64,000 nt of DNA from Protea cynaroides (Eukaryota > Streptophyta > Magnoliopsida > Proteales > Proteaceae). Each line of letters opens with the position of its first letter. Positions within the stretch are counted from its first letter, which is position 1. A program made the translations under genes and the position numbers. Below are positions 23,700-35,640 of this stretch, piece after piece. A model generated the notes under the pieces. It was not told the origin of the DNA. It did not search any database and was given only the letters and a program-made list of their open reading frames with translations. The DNA lies in the NCBI GenBank assembly GCA_028583415.1, contig CM053272.1, positions 68,555,439 through 68,619,438 of the forward strand, given 5' to 3'.

Positions 23700-24010
23700 A
23701 AAGGATCATCTTGCATGACATGTAGTAATTTATATGTGTATGTGTAGGTATTATTTCTATATTTGGCATACCTGCACATGTATTATTTGATTATAGGGCT
23801 ACGCATTCATTCATTTCCCCTATATTTGTCGTTAAGTTGGGAATGTTGTCACACAAGATGTCTTGTGCACTGATAGTACATACACCCATGGGGTCCATGC
23901 CCTGTCTGGAAGACTATTATGGGCCGTGTGATGTGGTCATAGAGGGTAGAGTATTGGAAGCCAACCTCGTCTACCTGGAGATGAAGGTTTTCTTAGGTAA
24001 TTTTGGGAAT
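23700..24010 (+). pseudogene. Element D aspartic protease region
   Basis: The frame around 23784 reads LFDYRATHSFIS where intact relatives have LFDSGATHSFIS, so the catalytic DSG triplet is lost. The downstream part (YYGPCDVVIEGRVLEANLVY) is the usual end of this domain. The protease would cleave the Gag-Pol precursor. Confidence 0.75.
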
Positions 24011-24169
24011 GGATTAGTTGGCGAAACACCAAGCCAACATCCTATGTTCCAGGTGTCAGATTTTGTTCCAACCTACTGCTGGAGAAGCTTTTGTTTACTC
24101 CAACGACAAGGCCAAAAAGTGTCACAAGTTATTTTTATCGACGTTGCAAGCATCTAAACTCATACACCA

Positions 24170-25709
24170 AGGGTGTGAAACTTATCTAGTGTCAGTATTG
24201 GATATTAAAGTCGAGATGCCAAGATTGGAAGACATACTTATAGCAAATGAACTCCCCAACGTATTTCCTGAAGAGAAACCTGGTGTACCACCAGATCGGG
24301 AAATGGAGTTTGTGATTAACTTAGTCCTAGGTATAGATCCTGCTTATAAGGCTCCATATCGTACGGCTCATATTGAGTTAAAGGAACTCAAGGTACAGCT
24401 TCAAGAGCTACTATATAAGGGTTTCATCATACCCAGTATCTCACCTTGGGGAGCACTGATGTTATTTGTGAAGAAGAAGGATGGCAGTGTCCGTTTGTAC
24501 ATTAATTATCGAGATCTAAACAAGTTAACAATCAAGAAAAGGTATCCCTTGCCTCGGATCGATAACTTGTTCGACCAACTTCAGGGGGCAAGTATGTTTT
24601 CAAAGACAGACCTAAGGTTGAGCTATCACCAGTTGAAGACTAAGGGGAGTGATGTGCCCAAGACAGCATTCAGGACAAGGTATAACCACTTTGAGTTTTT
24701 GGTCATGTCCTTCGGATTAACAAATGCTCCAGCCTTGTTCGTAGAGCTTATGAACTGGGTATTCCATGAGTTCTTAGATAAGTTTGTCATCGTTTTCATT
24801 GATGACATCCTCATCTACTTACTTGATGATACCACCCATGCGGAACACCTCCGCTTGGTATTGCAGAAGTTGAGATAGGAAAGGTTATATGCCAAATTTA
24901 AGAAATGTGAGTTTTGGCCCAGACAAGTGACATTCTTAGGGCATACTATATTAGCAGAAGGATTAGCAACGGACCTTGGAAAGGTTGGTGCAGTTATGGA
25001 CTGGAAGGCACTCACCTCAGTGACTGAGGTCAGAAGTTTCCTTGGATTGGTCGGCTATTACTGGCACTTCATTAAGGGATTCTCCCGTGTACCCATACCG
25101 CTAATGGGATTTACCAAGAACGGTATAAAATTTGAATGGTCAAACAAATGTGAGGAAAGTTTTCAGACTCTTAAGGAGAAGCTTGTCTCTGCTTTGGTTT
25201 TGATCATTCTATCTGAGAAGGGTACATTCACCGTTTATAAGGATGCTTCAAAATTTGTGTTGGGATGTGTGCTTGTGCAAGGTGACTATGTTGTGGCTTA
25301 TGCTTTGAGGCAGTTAAAGGTGCATGAGAAGAATTACCCCATTCATGACCTAGAGTTGGTAGCTATTGTCTTCGCCATAAAGATATGGAGACACTACTTA
25401 TATGATGAAAAGTTCTGCATAATGTCGAATTACAGAAGTCTGACTCACTTATTCAACTAGAAGGAGTTAAATATGAGGCAACAACGATGGCTTGAGTTAT
25501 TAAAAGACTATGACTGCATCATCAAGTATCACCCTAGCAAGGCCAATGTGGTGGCTGATGCTCTCAGTCGGAAGATGATGGTTATAGCAGAAGGGGAAAC
25601 CTTTGAGTTAGTTGAAAGTAAGGTAGGGTGCAATATGGCCCATACATTAGTTCTTGAATCTCCTCTTGATGCTGAGCCCTCTATTACTATCACTGTTACG
25701 ACAGAGTAA
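24170..25709 (+). pseudogene. pol: Element D reverse transcriptase and RNase H
   Basis: One long frame (24018-24878) gives the RT fingers and palm: VFPEEKPGVPPDREMEF, KKKDGSVRLYINYRDLNKLT, and the active site VFIDDIL (Asp-Asp at 24801-24806). A TAG after LRLVLQKLR interrupts it; thumb and connection resume at 24927 (FLGLVGYYWHFIKGFS). RNase H shows YKDASKFVLGCVLVQG and HDLELVAIVFAIKIWRHYL, a further stop near 25458, then YHPSKANVVADALSRK. The order is standard for Ty3/gypsy. Family residues changed here include IDYR to INYR and YTDAS to YKDAS. Confidence 0.9.
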
Positions 25710-25739
25710 ATAGAGGCCACAACTGAGCTGCTTTGTACC

Positions 25740-27180
25740 TTGACTATTCAGCCTACTCTATTAGAGAAGATCAAAGACGCTATTGACGGTGATGCTCATT
25801 TGAAGACTCTCAAGCATGATCTTGAGAAAGGAAAGAAAGACCCAGATTTCTCTATTGACAGCAAGGGTTTGAAATACAGAGGAAGATATTGTGTACCCGA
25901 GTCTACCAAGATTTTGAAGGAGACCATCATGATTGAAGCTCATCCCTCTCCTTTCACAATTTACCCTAGTAGTACCAAGATGTACTAGGATCTAAGAAGG
26001 TCTACTGGTGGAGAGGTATGAAGGGTGATGTGGTGGACTTCGTATACAAGTGCCTTACTTGTCAATAGGTGATGGTAGATAGATAAAGATCCACTGGGTT
26101 GCTTCAACCATTATTGATCCTAGAGTGGAAGTGGGATCATTTCACCATGGATTTCATAACATGATTACCTTTGACATCAAACAATGTAAATGCAGTTTGC
26201 ATAATCATCGATTGACTCACAAAGGTAGCCCGTTTCGTAGCTGTTAGGCTAACATACACTATGGACAAGTTGGCCAAGCTATATGTTGACAACATAGTGA
26301 GATTATATGGTGTGCCAACAAGCATTGTACAGATAGGGATCCGAGATTCACGTCCAAGCTATGGGACAGTTTACTAAAAACTATGGGCACCCAATTAAAG
26401 TTCAGTACTGCATTCCATCTAGAGACCGATGGACAATATAAGTGTACAGTATACATTCTGGAGGATATGCTTCAAGCATGGGCATTAGATTTCAAAGGCA
26501 GTTGGGACAAGTATCTGTCTTTGATAGAGTTTGCCTACAACAACAGTTTTCAAGGCTACCCTTAGCATTGCTCCATATGAGGTACTGTATGGTAGGCAAT
26601 GCAGGACTCCGTTATATTGGAATGTGGTAGGTAAGTGAAGAATTTTGGGGCCTAATATTATACAGGACACTTGGGATAAAGTGGATTTAATCGGGAAGAG
26701 AATCAAGGCAGCTCAAAGTAAACAGAAAAGTTACGCTGATGGATGGCAAAAAGATTTGGAATTTCAGGTTGGTAACAAAGTTTTCCTCAAAGTGTCGTCC
26801 CACCGCCGTATACAATGCTTTGGCAAGAAAGGGAAGCTGAGTCCCAGATACATTGGTCCATATGAGATTTTTGAGGAGAAGCGATAAAGTGGCATATTAG
26901 TTAGCTTTACCTCTTGCACTATCAGAAGTTCATGACATCTTCCACATTTTACTTTTGAAGAAGTACATTCATGATCCATCTCATATCTTGAGTGTTAAAG
27001 TTCCATAGATAGACCAAGATTTATCATACACTGTGGAACCTGTTGCGATATTGGACAAGAAGGTGCAACAACTACGGAACCGTTCCATCCCCTATTTGAA
27101 GGTTCATTGGCGCAGTTATGCAATTGAATAAGCCACTTGGGAAGTAAAGTTGTAATGCAAGAGAAATAGCCGCCTTTATT
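25740..27180 (+). pseudogene. Element D integrase and chromodomain remnant
   Basis: Fragments in several frames: the zinc-binding N-terminal region near 25930-26080, the catalytic core (KLAKLYVDNIVRLYGVP-type sequence near 26265-26330, FSTAFHLETDGQ at about 26400, SLIEFAYNNSFQ at about 26520), and the C-terminal DLEFQVGNKVFLKVS with LSPRYIGPYEI (26755-26875). A chromodomain-like end (QQLRNRSIPYLKVHWRSYAIE, then ATWE) is at about 27066-27145. Chromodomains in this lineage direct integration to marked chromatin. Many frameshifts and stops. Confidence 0.85.
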
Positions 27181-27225
27181 TGAAGACTCAAGTATGCCAT
27201 AATTTCGGGGGTGAAATTCTTATAA

Positions 27226-27238
27226 ATTGGGGAGATCG
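27226..27238 (+). other. Element D polypurine tract
   Basis: ATTGGGGAGATCG directly before TGAGACCC, the apparent start of the 3' LTR. It follows the usual post-chromodomain sequence TTCGGGGGTGAAATTC. Confidence 0.6.
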
Positions 27239-28132
27239 TGAGACCCACAATAGGAATCCCCTTACTAACCCTGACTCCTCCTGTGCCAGGTCTCAACTCA
27301 TCGACTGATGGAACACCTGATGCTGACCCAATGATGGTATCTGAACCTTAGCTGAGTCCTCACTATGTAAACTTGGTAGTATAAGGTGTCTTAGTAGTCC
27401 TTAGGTGAAGGGGATATGCATTCCAAAGCATCCGGGCCAAAGAGATGGTCCATTAGGTGTGTTTTGGCCCAATCAATAGAATACACCAGTGTAACGTTTG
27501 TCCAGTAGAGTTCAGCCAGTTGAACTTAAGTAGGCACTCTCTTTCCCTGATTTCCTACAAAAGTGGGACCAAGCCCTCCTTTCTCTCTTTCCTTGGACTA
27601 TGGGAGAATATGGGAGAGTGACAAGAAAAATAAGAAGAAGAAGAAGAAGAAGGGAAGTAGAAGTAGCTTGAAGCTAAGGAGCTCCAAACCCTAGCCATCT
27701 CTTTGGAGTTAAGAACCATGAACTTCCCCCATCTTCCTTGTAGTGATGGTTAGCAACCATGGTGGTTGAGCACCATTAATGGTGACCACCATTAATGACC
27801 TAGAAGACCTAGGTTTGATTTTCCCCCACCCCCCACTTCATAAAGAGTTATTTGAGGTAGGTTTCCTTCCTTCTCCTTCTTGTGGGTGAATGAATGTAAA
27901 TACCTTGGTGGTTAAAGCTCCATTAATGGAGATGTCCATTAATGACCTAGATCTAGGGTTATATTTCACCAATTCCATTGGGGAAGTTATTGGAACCATA
28001 AATGGCTCCCATTATGCCTGTTAACAGTGGGAATGATTTTTCACCAACTAAAATAGAAGCCTAGTGAAGAGAACCAAGTTCCTAAGCTTGCAAACCTTGC
28101 TCAATTCGTGACCTGATTTTTGGGTATGAACC
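27239..28132 (+). repeat. Element D 3' LTR, first 894 bp
   Basis: Starts TGAGACCCAC after the polypurine tract and is cut by the B insertion (GAACC at 28128-28132). It contains a GAA-rich run (about 27626-27660) and a good splice donor GAG|GTAGGT at 27857. Confidence 0.7.
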
Positions 28133-29097
28133 TGTCACATCCCAATTCTAGACAAACCAGAATAGTTTAGTGAATCATAAATAAACCTACAGTTCAACCA
28201 GGATATCCGTTAGGTAGTACCCACCATATTAACCACACAAACCTTCCACAAAAATAGTCAGAGATAAATAACAAATAAGCGGAAGTCTTATATATAATTG
28301 ACTGAGTGTCAAACAATGATATAATAATTATTTAATCCAATTCTTTCCCAAAAACTCAAGACATAAAGGTAAATAATCCGTTACATGTTCCAATAACCAA
28401 ATATAGCTAAACTAATAAAAAATGCACTGGTTGCACTGGCAAGAAGGATCATGCGCATCTTCAACAGCTTCTACGTCCATGGCCGCAACGTGTCCGTACA
28501 TCGATGCATTCACATAATCTTCAACAGTAGGACCTGCATCATCAACTAAAATATTCGATGCCGAAAGGGTGAGCACACATCAAGACTCAGTGACTAAAAC
28601 AAAACAATGCAACAAACATATGCATGCATTCAATTCAATATATTTTGGTCTGGTTTTTAAGTTTGCAATATGCTATAGAAAGGTTTGGTGGCCCCAGCAC
28701 CTCTATACACAAGTGTGTGAATCTGCCCAATGGATCAAACACCATGGCCATCCCACATGCACCCACCATGGAATAGAGATAGAGCTAAAGTGTTCGGATC
28801 ACACACCACCAATACTTTCCCTGATGCCCTACCCATACCAACACGTAAGCCCCTATTGGCGAGGGCTTGCAAACTGGGCTCACAACTAACCAATCCTAAA
28901 TGTCATCCAATATATACAAGGGCTCACCCCAGCATCCCTCAATACGTCCATAGAGATAGAGCTAAGGCCCCCCGGCAGAGTCAGAGACTACACGGTCCGA
29001 GACCACCTCCCCTGATGCCCTACGACGTAATAGTTCTGCTAAGGTAATGACGATACGATGATGTCAGTGGGCAAGACTTGAGTAGAGATAGAGCTAG
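28133..29097 (-). repeat. Element B 3' LTR, piece 1
   Basis: TGTCACATCCC to GAGATAGAGCTAG; C inserts here. It contains the LTR exon-like frame (28412-28534). Confidence 0.88.
28412..28534 (-). other. LTR exon-like frame, element B left LTR (41 codons)
   Basis: Behind the acceptor GATGATGCAG, a frame encodes PTVEDYVNASMYGHVAAMD, then an acidic segment and SCQCNQCIFY before TAG. Length and phase equal those of the frames at 29366, 32726, 38548 and 60056. Confidence 0.55.
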
Positions 29098-29365
29098 TGT
29101 CACACCCCAATTTTGGACTAACCAGAATGGTGTAATGAACCATCAATAAACCAACGGTTCAATCAGGATGTCGTATAGGCTATGCCAACCATGTTAAACC
29201 AGAACACATTCCACATTAATCAGAGATAATAAAGTAAAAAGCGGAAGTCTTATTAATAATGAACTGAGGTCTAATCATGATAAATAATTAATATTTCAGT
29301 TATCTCCAAGTAACCAAAACATAATTTAATACATATTACAAATATCCAAATATGAAAGTTAAACA

Positions 29366-29488
29366 CTAAGCGTATCCATAGTTGAAATGGTTGTTTAACG
29401 AATCATAATAGTCCTCCAAAGCTTGCTCATCCATAGCCGTCAAGTGTTTATATGTTGGCGTGTCGACATAATCTTCAATCGTAATACC
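29366..29488 (-). other. LTR exon-like frame, element C left LTR (41 codons)
   Basis: Acceptor TTTCTGATGTTGCAG, then a frame containing ITIEDYVDTPTYKHLTAMD and an acidic, Tyr/Asn-rich tail ending in TAG. Same length and phase as the other copies, although the tail has lost the Cys residues. Confidence 0.55.
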
Positions 29489-30487
29489 TGCAACATCAGA
29501 AACTAAAAAGAATTGCGTGCGCGAGGGTCAGCTCTCCAACTTGAGCTCAGTGAGAAAACAAAACAATGCAATAAACATATGCATACTTCAATTCATATCT
29601 TTGGTCTGGTTTATAAGTTTGCAATGTGCTATAGAAAGGATTGGTGGCCACCGCACCTCTATACACGAGTGTGTGAAGCCATCCAAAGGATCAAACACCA
29701 ATGCCGTCCCACATGCACCCATCATGGAATAGAGATAGAGCTAAAGTGTCCGGATCAAACACCGCATAACACTTCCCCTGATGCCCTACCCATACCAACA
29801 CATAAGCCCCTATTGGCGAGGGCTTATAAACTGGGCTCGTAACTAACCATTCCTAATGCCAAACAGTGTATCCAAGACCTCACCCCAACATCCCTCAATA
29901 CGTCCATAGAGATAGAGCTAAGGCCCCCCGACAGAGTGTCAGAGACTACATAGTCCGAGACCACCTCCCCTAATGCTCTACGATGTAATAGTTCTGCTAA
30001 GGTAATGGCGATACGACGATGTCAGTTGACAAGACTTAAGTAGAGATAGAGCTAGAGTCTGGTGACCAGGATGAACCACAATGTCACGTCCTCCCCCTGA
30101 TGCTCCATTCACATCAAGCACACTAACCACACACATACATTCACATGCCTATTCCTAGCATCATCATCATCATCATGTTATAAATAAATAAAATTAAATA
30201 TGCATGAGTAGTAATAGCAGGAATATTGGATGACATGTGAAATGCATATTACAAGTATACAAGCATAGAATCAATCATGTCATTGGACTCAATAAGTAAA
30301 ACAGCTTGTTATTAACCAATTAGTTTGGGTCTTGTTCCCTCACCATTGATCGATGTTTGTTCCTCTCCCAAGCTTTGTAAGTCACTTTGAATCTATTAGG
30401 AACCTAAACAATTAATGTATTTAAGTTAGCGTTCAAGTTTACCAAGTTACAGTAGTCAAAAATCTTGTTTGGTCTCAAAACATATTT

Positions 30488-31312
30488 ATTGTTAACGTGT
30501 GGTTGCAATATATGAGACCACACATTGTGTGGTCGAACCCTGTGGTCGCATTTTATGCGACCATACCATGCGACCACACCTTTCCTGGGAACTTCCCGAA
30601 TAGCTGTGGTCGACCCTCTGGTCACCCTGTGGTCGACCACAGGCTGCGACCACATGATGCTTGGTCACTTTTTCATCTTAAATCTGAATTCTTCCTGAGT
30701 CGATTCCTCGGCTCATCACTTGGGTTCATCCTATGATTATTTTATCCCCCTTATTTACAGTTTCTCATTAACTATTATCCCTAATCTATTTTCTCATAGT
30801 TTTTCTTAGAAATTTCATAACTGAAATAGTTACATTAGATTCAACACATCAACTTGATAAAAGGAACATATCCTATCTGATCTAGCCTACAGAGTCAAGT
30901 CCATACCTTAAGCTTGCTGTAGGGAGATAGAACTTTTCTCTTCAAAACCTTCTTCTCCAAGCTTCTTCTCCAAATCTCTTTCTTCTCCTTCTCTTCCTTT
31001 CTGTTTCTCTCTTAGGTTTAGGGTTTCAATTTGAGTTCTAAAAGAGTGAGAAAGGATAAGGAACGTCTCTTATATAGAGAAAAACCTCCATATAGAGTCC
31101 CACTTTAATTAGGAAAGAGTCCTCCTCAAATTAGAAAAGTTTCCTAAACACGGAGTCTGTTCAGCATCGTGTGGTCGCACGTGGGGTCCCAGAATCCATC
31201 GACCATGCGTCCAAAATATGCAACCACACGTTGTGTGGTCTCATGTGTGGTCTCATGTGTGGTCACATGTATCGACCATACGTATCGACCACACCCCTCA
31301 AAACTGCTACCA
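30488..31312. promoter_or_regulatory. Paired TGTGGTCG/CGACCACA motif blocks, element C LTR
   Basis: Two blocks on either side of the TATA region (30488-30665 and 31157-31312) hold many copies of GTGGTC and its complement GACCAC, several as palindromes. The equivalent blocks at 39676-39842 and 40341-40500 in the other C LTR carry the same word. Confidence 0.65.
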
Positions 31313-31519
31313 CACGTATTCCTAGTTTTTGACTGGTTGCTTCCACATGATCTTAAACGGTTAACCACACCAACTAAATTTGACTCGTTACTTACCTTAT
31401 CTTGTGGTTTCTTCACATAATTGGTTCACTTGAGCCGATTATGATGGGAAGACCGGTCACGACACGAGAATGTAAGGTTAGACCGGGTTCGTGGCGTGCG
31501 GGTCTAACAACTCCACCAC

Positions 31520-32436
31520 CCTTAAAAGAAATTTTGTCCTCAAAATTTGAATGTACTTCAGAGTCAATAGGTGGAAATACTATTTTTGCATTGCATCTTC
31601 TTCTTCCCATGCAATCCTCTTCCCATCTTGGCTTTGCCAAGTTACCTTCATATAATAATTATCCCAGCTTTGGAGATGTTGTACCTTCTAACTGGTAAAC
31701 TAGGCTGGTACCACTTCAATAGTAAAATCTTCTATCTAATCCAGTGGATCAGTGGTCAATACCTTTGATATGGATCTCCAACGTACTTCTTCAATAGAGA
31801 CACGTGAAATACGTCATGCACACTAGACATGGACAGCAGTAATGCTAGTTGATATGCAACTTTTTTACGACTCTCCAAAATTTTTATGAGGTCTCAAAAC
31901 ATATATAGGATACAACTTTCCCTTCTTGTCGAATCGTTTCAAACCATACATAAGTGATATCCTTAAGAACACTTTGTCACTTATGGCGAACTTGAGGTCT
32001 TAGTGTCTCTTCTGAAAAACTTGAGCTATCTTGGCCCTTTTCTTTGATATTGACTGCCACTCGACAGGTTTGTTCAATAGACTCAGGTCTTACAATTCCT
32101 TATTCTCCGACTTCGTTCCAAAACAAAGGAATTCGACATTTCTACCGTACCATGCTTCATAGGTGACATCTACATAGTAGTTTGGTAGCAAATTCAATCC
32201 ACATATAGCTTAGTTAGCCGCTCCAAAGCATACCGAGGTCATATAGAAATGAAATGAGCTATCTTCATAAGGCGATCAACAATCACCAAAACTGCATCAA
32301 TTGATCTAGGAGTCAGTGGTAAAACGGTGACATAGTTCATTGTAATGCAGTTTCACTTCCAGACTGGCTCCGATAGTGGTTGTAGTAAGCCATGTTGGTC
32401 TTTGTCTTTCAGCCTTTATTTATTGATAATTCAGAC
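31520..32436 (-). pseudogene. Element C integrase C-terminal part and chromodomain remnant
   Basis: Reverse reading gives broken integrase core and tail matching B at 52600-53740, then a chromodomain end with a WEED-type motif and the purine-rich GGGTGGTGGAGT against the LTR. Stops occur throughout; fragment E interrupts the region at 32442. Confidence 0.7.
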
Positions 32437-32725
32437 ACTAGTGTCACACCCAATTCTGATCCAACCAGAATGGTGTGAGTGAACCGTCATTGAACCAACG
32501 GTTCACACCAGGATCTCGAATAGACCATGTCCACTCATACAAACCATTGCACATAACCACAATCAGAATATAAATTGTACAGCAGAAGTCTTTAAATAAA
32601 ATGAACTGAGAATCTATTGATAAATTTAGATAAAATATCCAATTATTCAAATTCAAACATAAAATATAATATCCTTACATCCACTTAATCCAACTGAAAA
32701 TAACTGAAAATAAATAAAAATTAAA

Positions 32726-32848
32726 TCAAAGGTACACGTAGAAAGGGCACTCGCATGAAGCGTCATGCTCGTCCTCTCCTGCCTGTACACCCAGAGCAGC
32801 AACATCACTATACGCCGGAGCGTTCATATAGTCGTCCACGGTGTAACC
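32726..32848 (-). other. LTR exon-like frame, fragment E (41 codons)
   Basis: Acceptor GATGTTGATGCAG, then a frame containing YTVDDYMNAPAYSDVAALG, an acidic segment and SCECPFYVYL before TGA. Compared with the B frame, at least eight codons differ only by synonymous third bases (Asp, Asn, Ala, Glu), which suggests selection on protein sequence. Confidence 0.6.
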
Positions 32849-33887
32849 TGCATCAACATCTAAAACATGTATATATACAAAGGGTGAGCTCACAACTTAG
32901 CTCAGTAAGACAATCAGACAGTTTCACAATATTATGCATGAGTAACAATCATTTTTATGCTGTGGTCTGGTTTAAGTTTGTAATGTGCTATAGAAAGGTT
33001 TGGTGGCCCCCGCACCTCTATACACGAGTGTGTGGCACCTCATGGATCACACCCCCATTGGCCCACATGCACCCATCATGGAATAGAGATAGAGCTAAGA
33101 TACCCGCGTACCTCCCCTGATGCTCTACCCATACCAGTACCTAAGCCCCTACTGGCCAGGGCTCACAAACTGGGCTCGCAACTAACCAATCCTATATGTC
33201 ATCAATGTACGCTCTATCCCAGCACAGGCGTCTACGGCATAGAGATAGAGCTAAGGCATCTCCGTACCTCCCCTGATGCCTTATCCGCAACTAACCCACT
33301 AGGATAGAAACATAACGCAGGTAGACCCTATCCCAACATAACTCCCTACGGCATAGAGATAGAGCTAAAGCATAGTGGACAAGCCAGCATCGACCTCGGA
33401 GACCACAGTGCCACATAACCGTGGCCAGGCCAGCATCAACATCGAAGACCACCGTACCACGACCTTTCCCTGATGCCCCACCCGTACCAAGCATGTTAAG
33501 ATAGAATACTACAAAAAGTGTCAGTGTGAGGAATGATCCCAGGCCCATGCCCCACTCCACACACCAACGAAAACAATCACATGCCTAACAATCACATCCT
33601 ATCATGCATGAATAATAATCATAACGGAAAGTAAAGGATGGCATGTGAATATGCACAAACATCACATCATATATATTCAGTGTTAATAACAAATATTTAC
33701 TATCCATTAATTATTAGGTTTAGGTCAGATTCCCTGACCTGACGCTCGTTTGTTAGCTTGCTCCACGTCGCAAGATCCAAACGTGCTTTCACAAAGTCCT
33801 ACAATATTATTAGCGTTTCATTAGAATAGTTTCCTTAAGGTTTCACGTTGGTCGGAAACCAACAAAGTCCAAAACCAGCCTTTCAGA

Positions 33888-33962
33888 GCTGACCGGTCGC
33901 AACATACCGGTTGCAGCTCTGTGAGCAAACTAGCAACCGGTATGGTCAACCGGTATGTCTCC
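33888..33962. promoter_or_regulatory. ACCGGT motif block in fragment E
   Basis: Repeated ACCGGT and CAACCGGTATG in the place where B and C have TATGGTCG or TGTGGTCG words. The same core fills the block upstream of the D antisense gene. Confidence 0.55.
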
Positions 33963-34254
33963 GGAAGACCATACACTTAGTTTTTCGACTGTCGTCGATC
34001 GATTTCCTTGGATTTTTTAGGGTTTCTCCTATCCATTCAAAGTCTAATCTTCGAGTTAGAGTTATCCCCAACTCATTCAAGTCTAGTTTCGATGAATATC
34101 ATCTCGAAACTCGAATCTAGGGTTTGACAGCAATTTAGGGTTTAATATCCAATTTAGGGTTTTAGAACAATACCTAATTTGCATGGTATTGATCCACCCA
34201 TACAACCATCCTAGAGTGATAGAGTAAGAAGAATGGTTAAAATACTTACCGTTG

Positions 34255-35640
34255 ACTGGCGTAACGGGAGCTATTGTACTAGGTCCTCCTTGGCTTCATT
34301 ATTCCTTGTTGCTCAAAACCTCAGCTATCATATTAACTTTGCATCGGTGACATTGAATATCACGGTCTTAATCCTTCAAGAGTTCCAACCATCTCCTTAG
34401 CTTCCTGTTCAACTATTTTTGGTGAAGAGATAAATAAAACTCTTGTGTTCCCATTTAATCTAAAATTCTTCTCCGTATAGATAATGTCTCCAAGTCTTGA
34501 TTGCATGAATCACAGTTGCTAACTCCAAATCATGAGTTAGGTGATTCTTTTCATGCTCTTTCAGTTATCTTGAAACATATGCAATCGCTTGTTTACCTTA
34601 CATCATCCTGCATCCTAAACTCAATCTGAAAGTATCAGTGTGTAGGGTAAAAGGTTTTCTTGGTACCAGAATGATCAAGATGGGAGCCAATATCAGCCTT
34701 ACTTTAGAATCTGGAAACATTCTTCACACTTGTCAGTCCAATTAAACTCCTCTCCTTTCCTAGTTAGCTTGGAAAAAGGTTTTCTGATCTTAGAGTGGTC
34801 CTCCATAAATCGTCTGTAATAACCAGCTAAACCCAAGAAACTTCTAATCTTTGCAATATTCTTTAGGTGTTTCTCACCATATGATTACTTCTGTCTTAAT
34901 AGGGTCCACTTTAATCCCTTTTTATAATGCTACGTGATCTAAGAAGATCACTTTTTTTAATCAGGCCTCATATTTCTTAGACTTGGCATAAAGCTTCTCC
35001 CTTCTCAACTGTTGTGAAGCTAATCTAAAATTTGTTATAAGACTTTCTTCGTCTTTGGAATAAGCCAATATATAGTCTATGAAACTATGACCGACGTGTC
35101 CAACATATCATGAAACACCTGGTTCATAAGCTCCATAAAATATGCTGGAGCACTGGTTAATCCCAATGATATACCTAGGAACTCATAATGCTCATTCCTG
35201 GTTTTAAAAGCTATCTTCGAGATATCGTTGTCTAAATTCTTTAGCTGATGATATCTTGACTGAAAATCAATCTTAGAAAATACCTTTGCTCCTTGCAACT
35301 GTTTAAACAAGTCATCGATCTGAGGTAGTAGATATCGATTCTTGATCGTGAGCTTATTTAGTTCCCAGTAGTCTATACATAATCTGACACTACCGTCCTT
35401 CTTCTTCACGAATTGCATTGGCGCTCCCTGTGATAGAATACTTAGCCGATTAGAAACCTTGTTTAATAACTCCCGTAGTTGAGTCTCAATCCCTTCAACT
35501 CCATAGGAGCTACTCTATAGGTGCCTTTGACACAGGTATCGTCCTTGGTAACAAGTCGATGACGAACTCGATCGCACGATCAGATGGTAACCCAGGTAAG
35601 TCTCCTAGAAACACATCACAAATTTATGCATCACATCAAT
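34255..35640 (-). pseudogene. pol: Element C reverse transcriptase and RNase H
   Basis: The clearest frame (35418-35077) gives KKKDGSVRLCIDYWELNKLT and FMELMNQVFHDMLDTSVIV but breaks at the FIDD active site by a deletion. RNase H and connection fragments lie at about 34290-35040. Near 35505-35530 the sequence for KAPYR has lost one base relative to B, and element A has the same loss. Confidence 0.8.

Larger units (their letters stand above)
16540..28132 (+). mobile_element. Element D: Ty3/gypsy chromovirus (Del/Tekay type), plus strand, decayed
   Basis: Order: 5' LTR remnant (ending 19878), Met-type primer site (19883-19895), (TA)n, antisense extra gene (20316-21502, minus), gag (22368-23688), protease, RT-RNase H, integrase, chromodomain remnant (to about 27180), polypurine tract, 3' LTR from 27239. 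B interrupts the 3' LTR at 28132; only 62140-62149, plus the duplicated 62135-62139, can be its continuation. Every coding region has stops or frameshifts. It is the oldest retroelement layer here, because the solo LTR and B lie inside it. Confidence 0.8.
29098..31509 (-). repeat. Element C 3' LTR (2412 bp)
   Basis: In element sense it starts TGTTAGACCC and ends GGGTGTGACA. TGTGGTCG-type motif blocks lie at 30488-30665 and 31157-31312; the TATA region (TCTTATATAGAG on plus) is near 31066-31077; a splice donor TTAAG|GTATGG is at 30906 in element sense. Confidence 0.9.
32442..34250 (-). mobile_element. Fragment E: truncated LTR inside element C pol
   Basis: Starts TGTCACACCC like the B/C LTRs and carries the same landmarks (GAGATAGAGCTA modules, CACCTCTATACACGAGTG, the exon-like frame) but is clearly diverged. 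Its motif word is ACCGGT (33888-33962). Pol sequence homologous to B resumes at about 34250, so E lacks its promoter end. About 0.5 kb of integrase/RNase H sequence present in B (roughly 53750-54200) is missing from C here. Confidence 0.75.

Noticed and set aside
34278..34282. ACTAG as right target duplication of fragment E (left ACTAG at 32437-32441)
   Set aside because: Pol homology to B already runs through about 34250-34282, so this ACTAG is probably pol sequence and the match is chance; E also lacks the expected LTR end.
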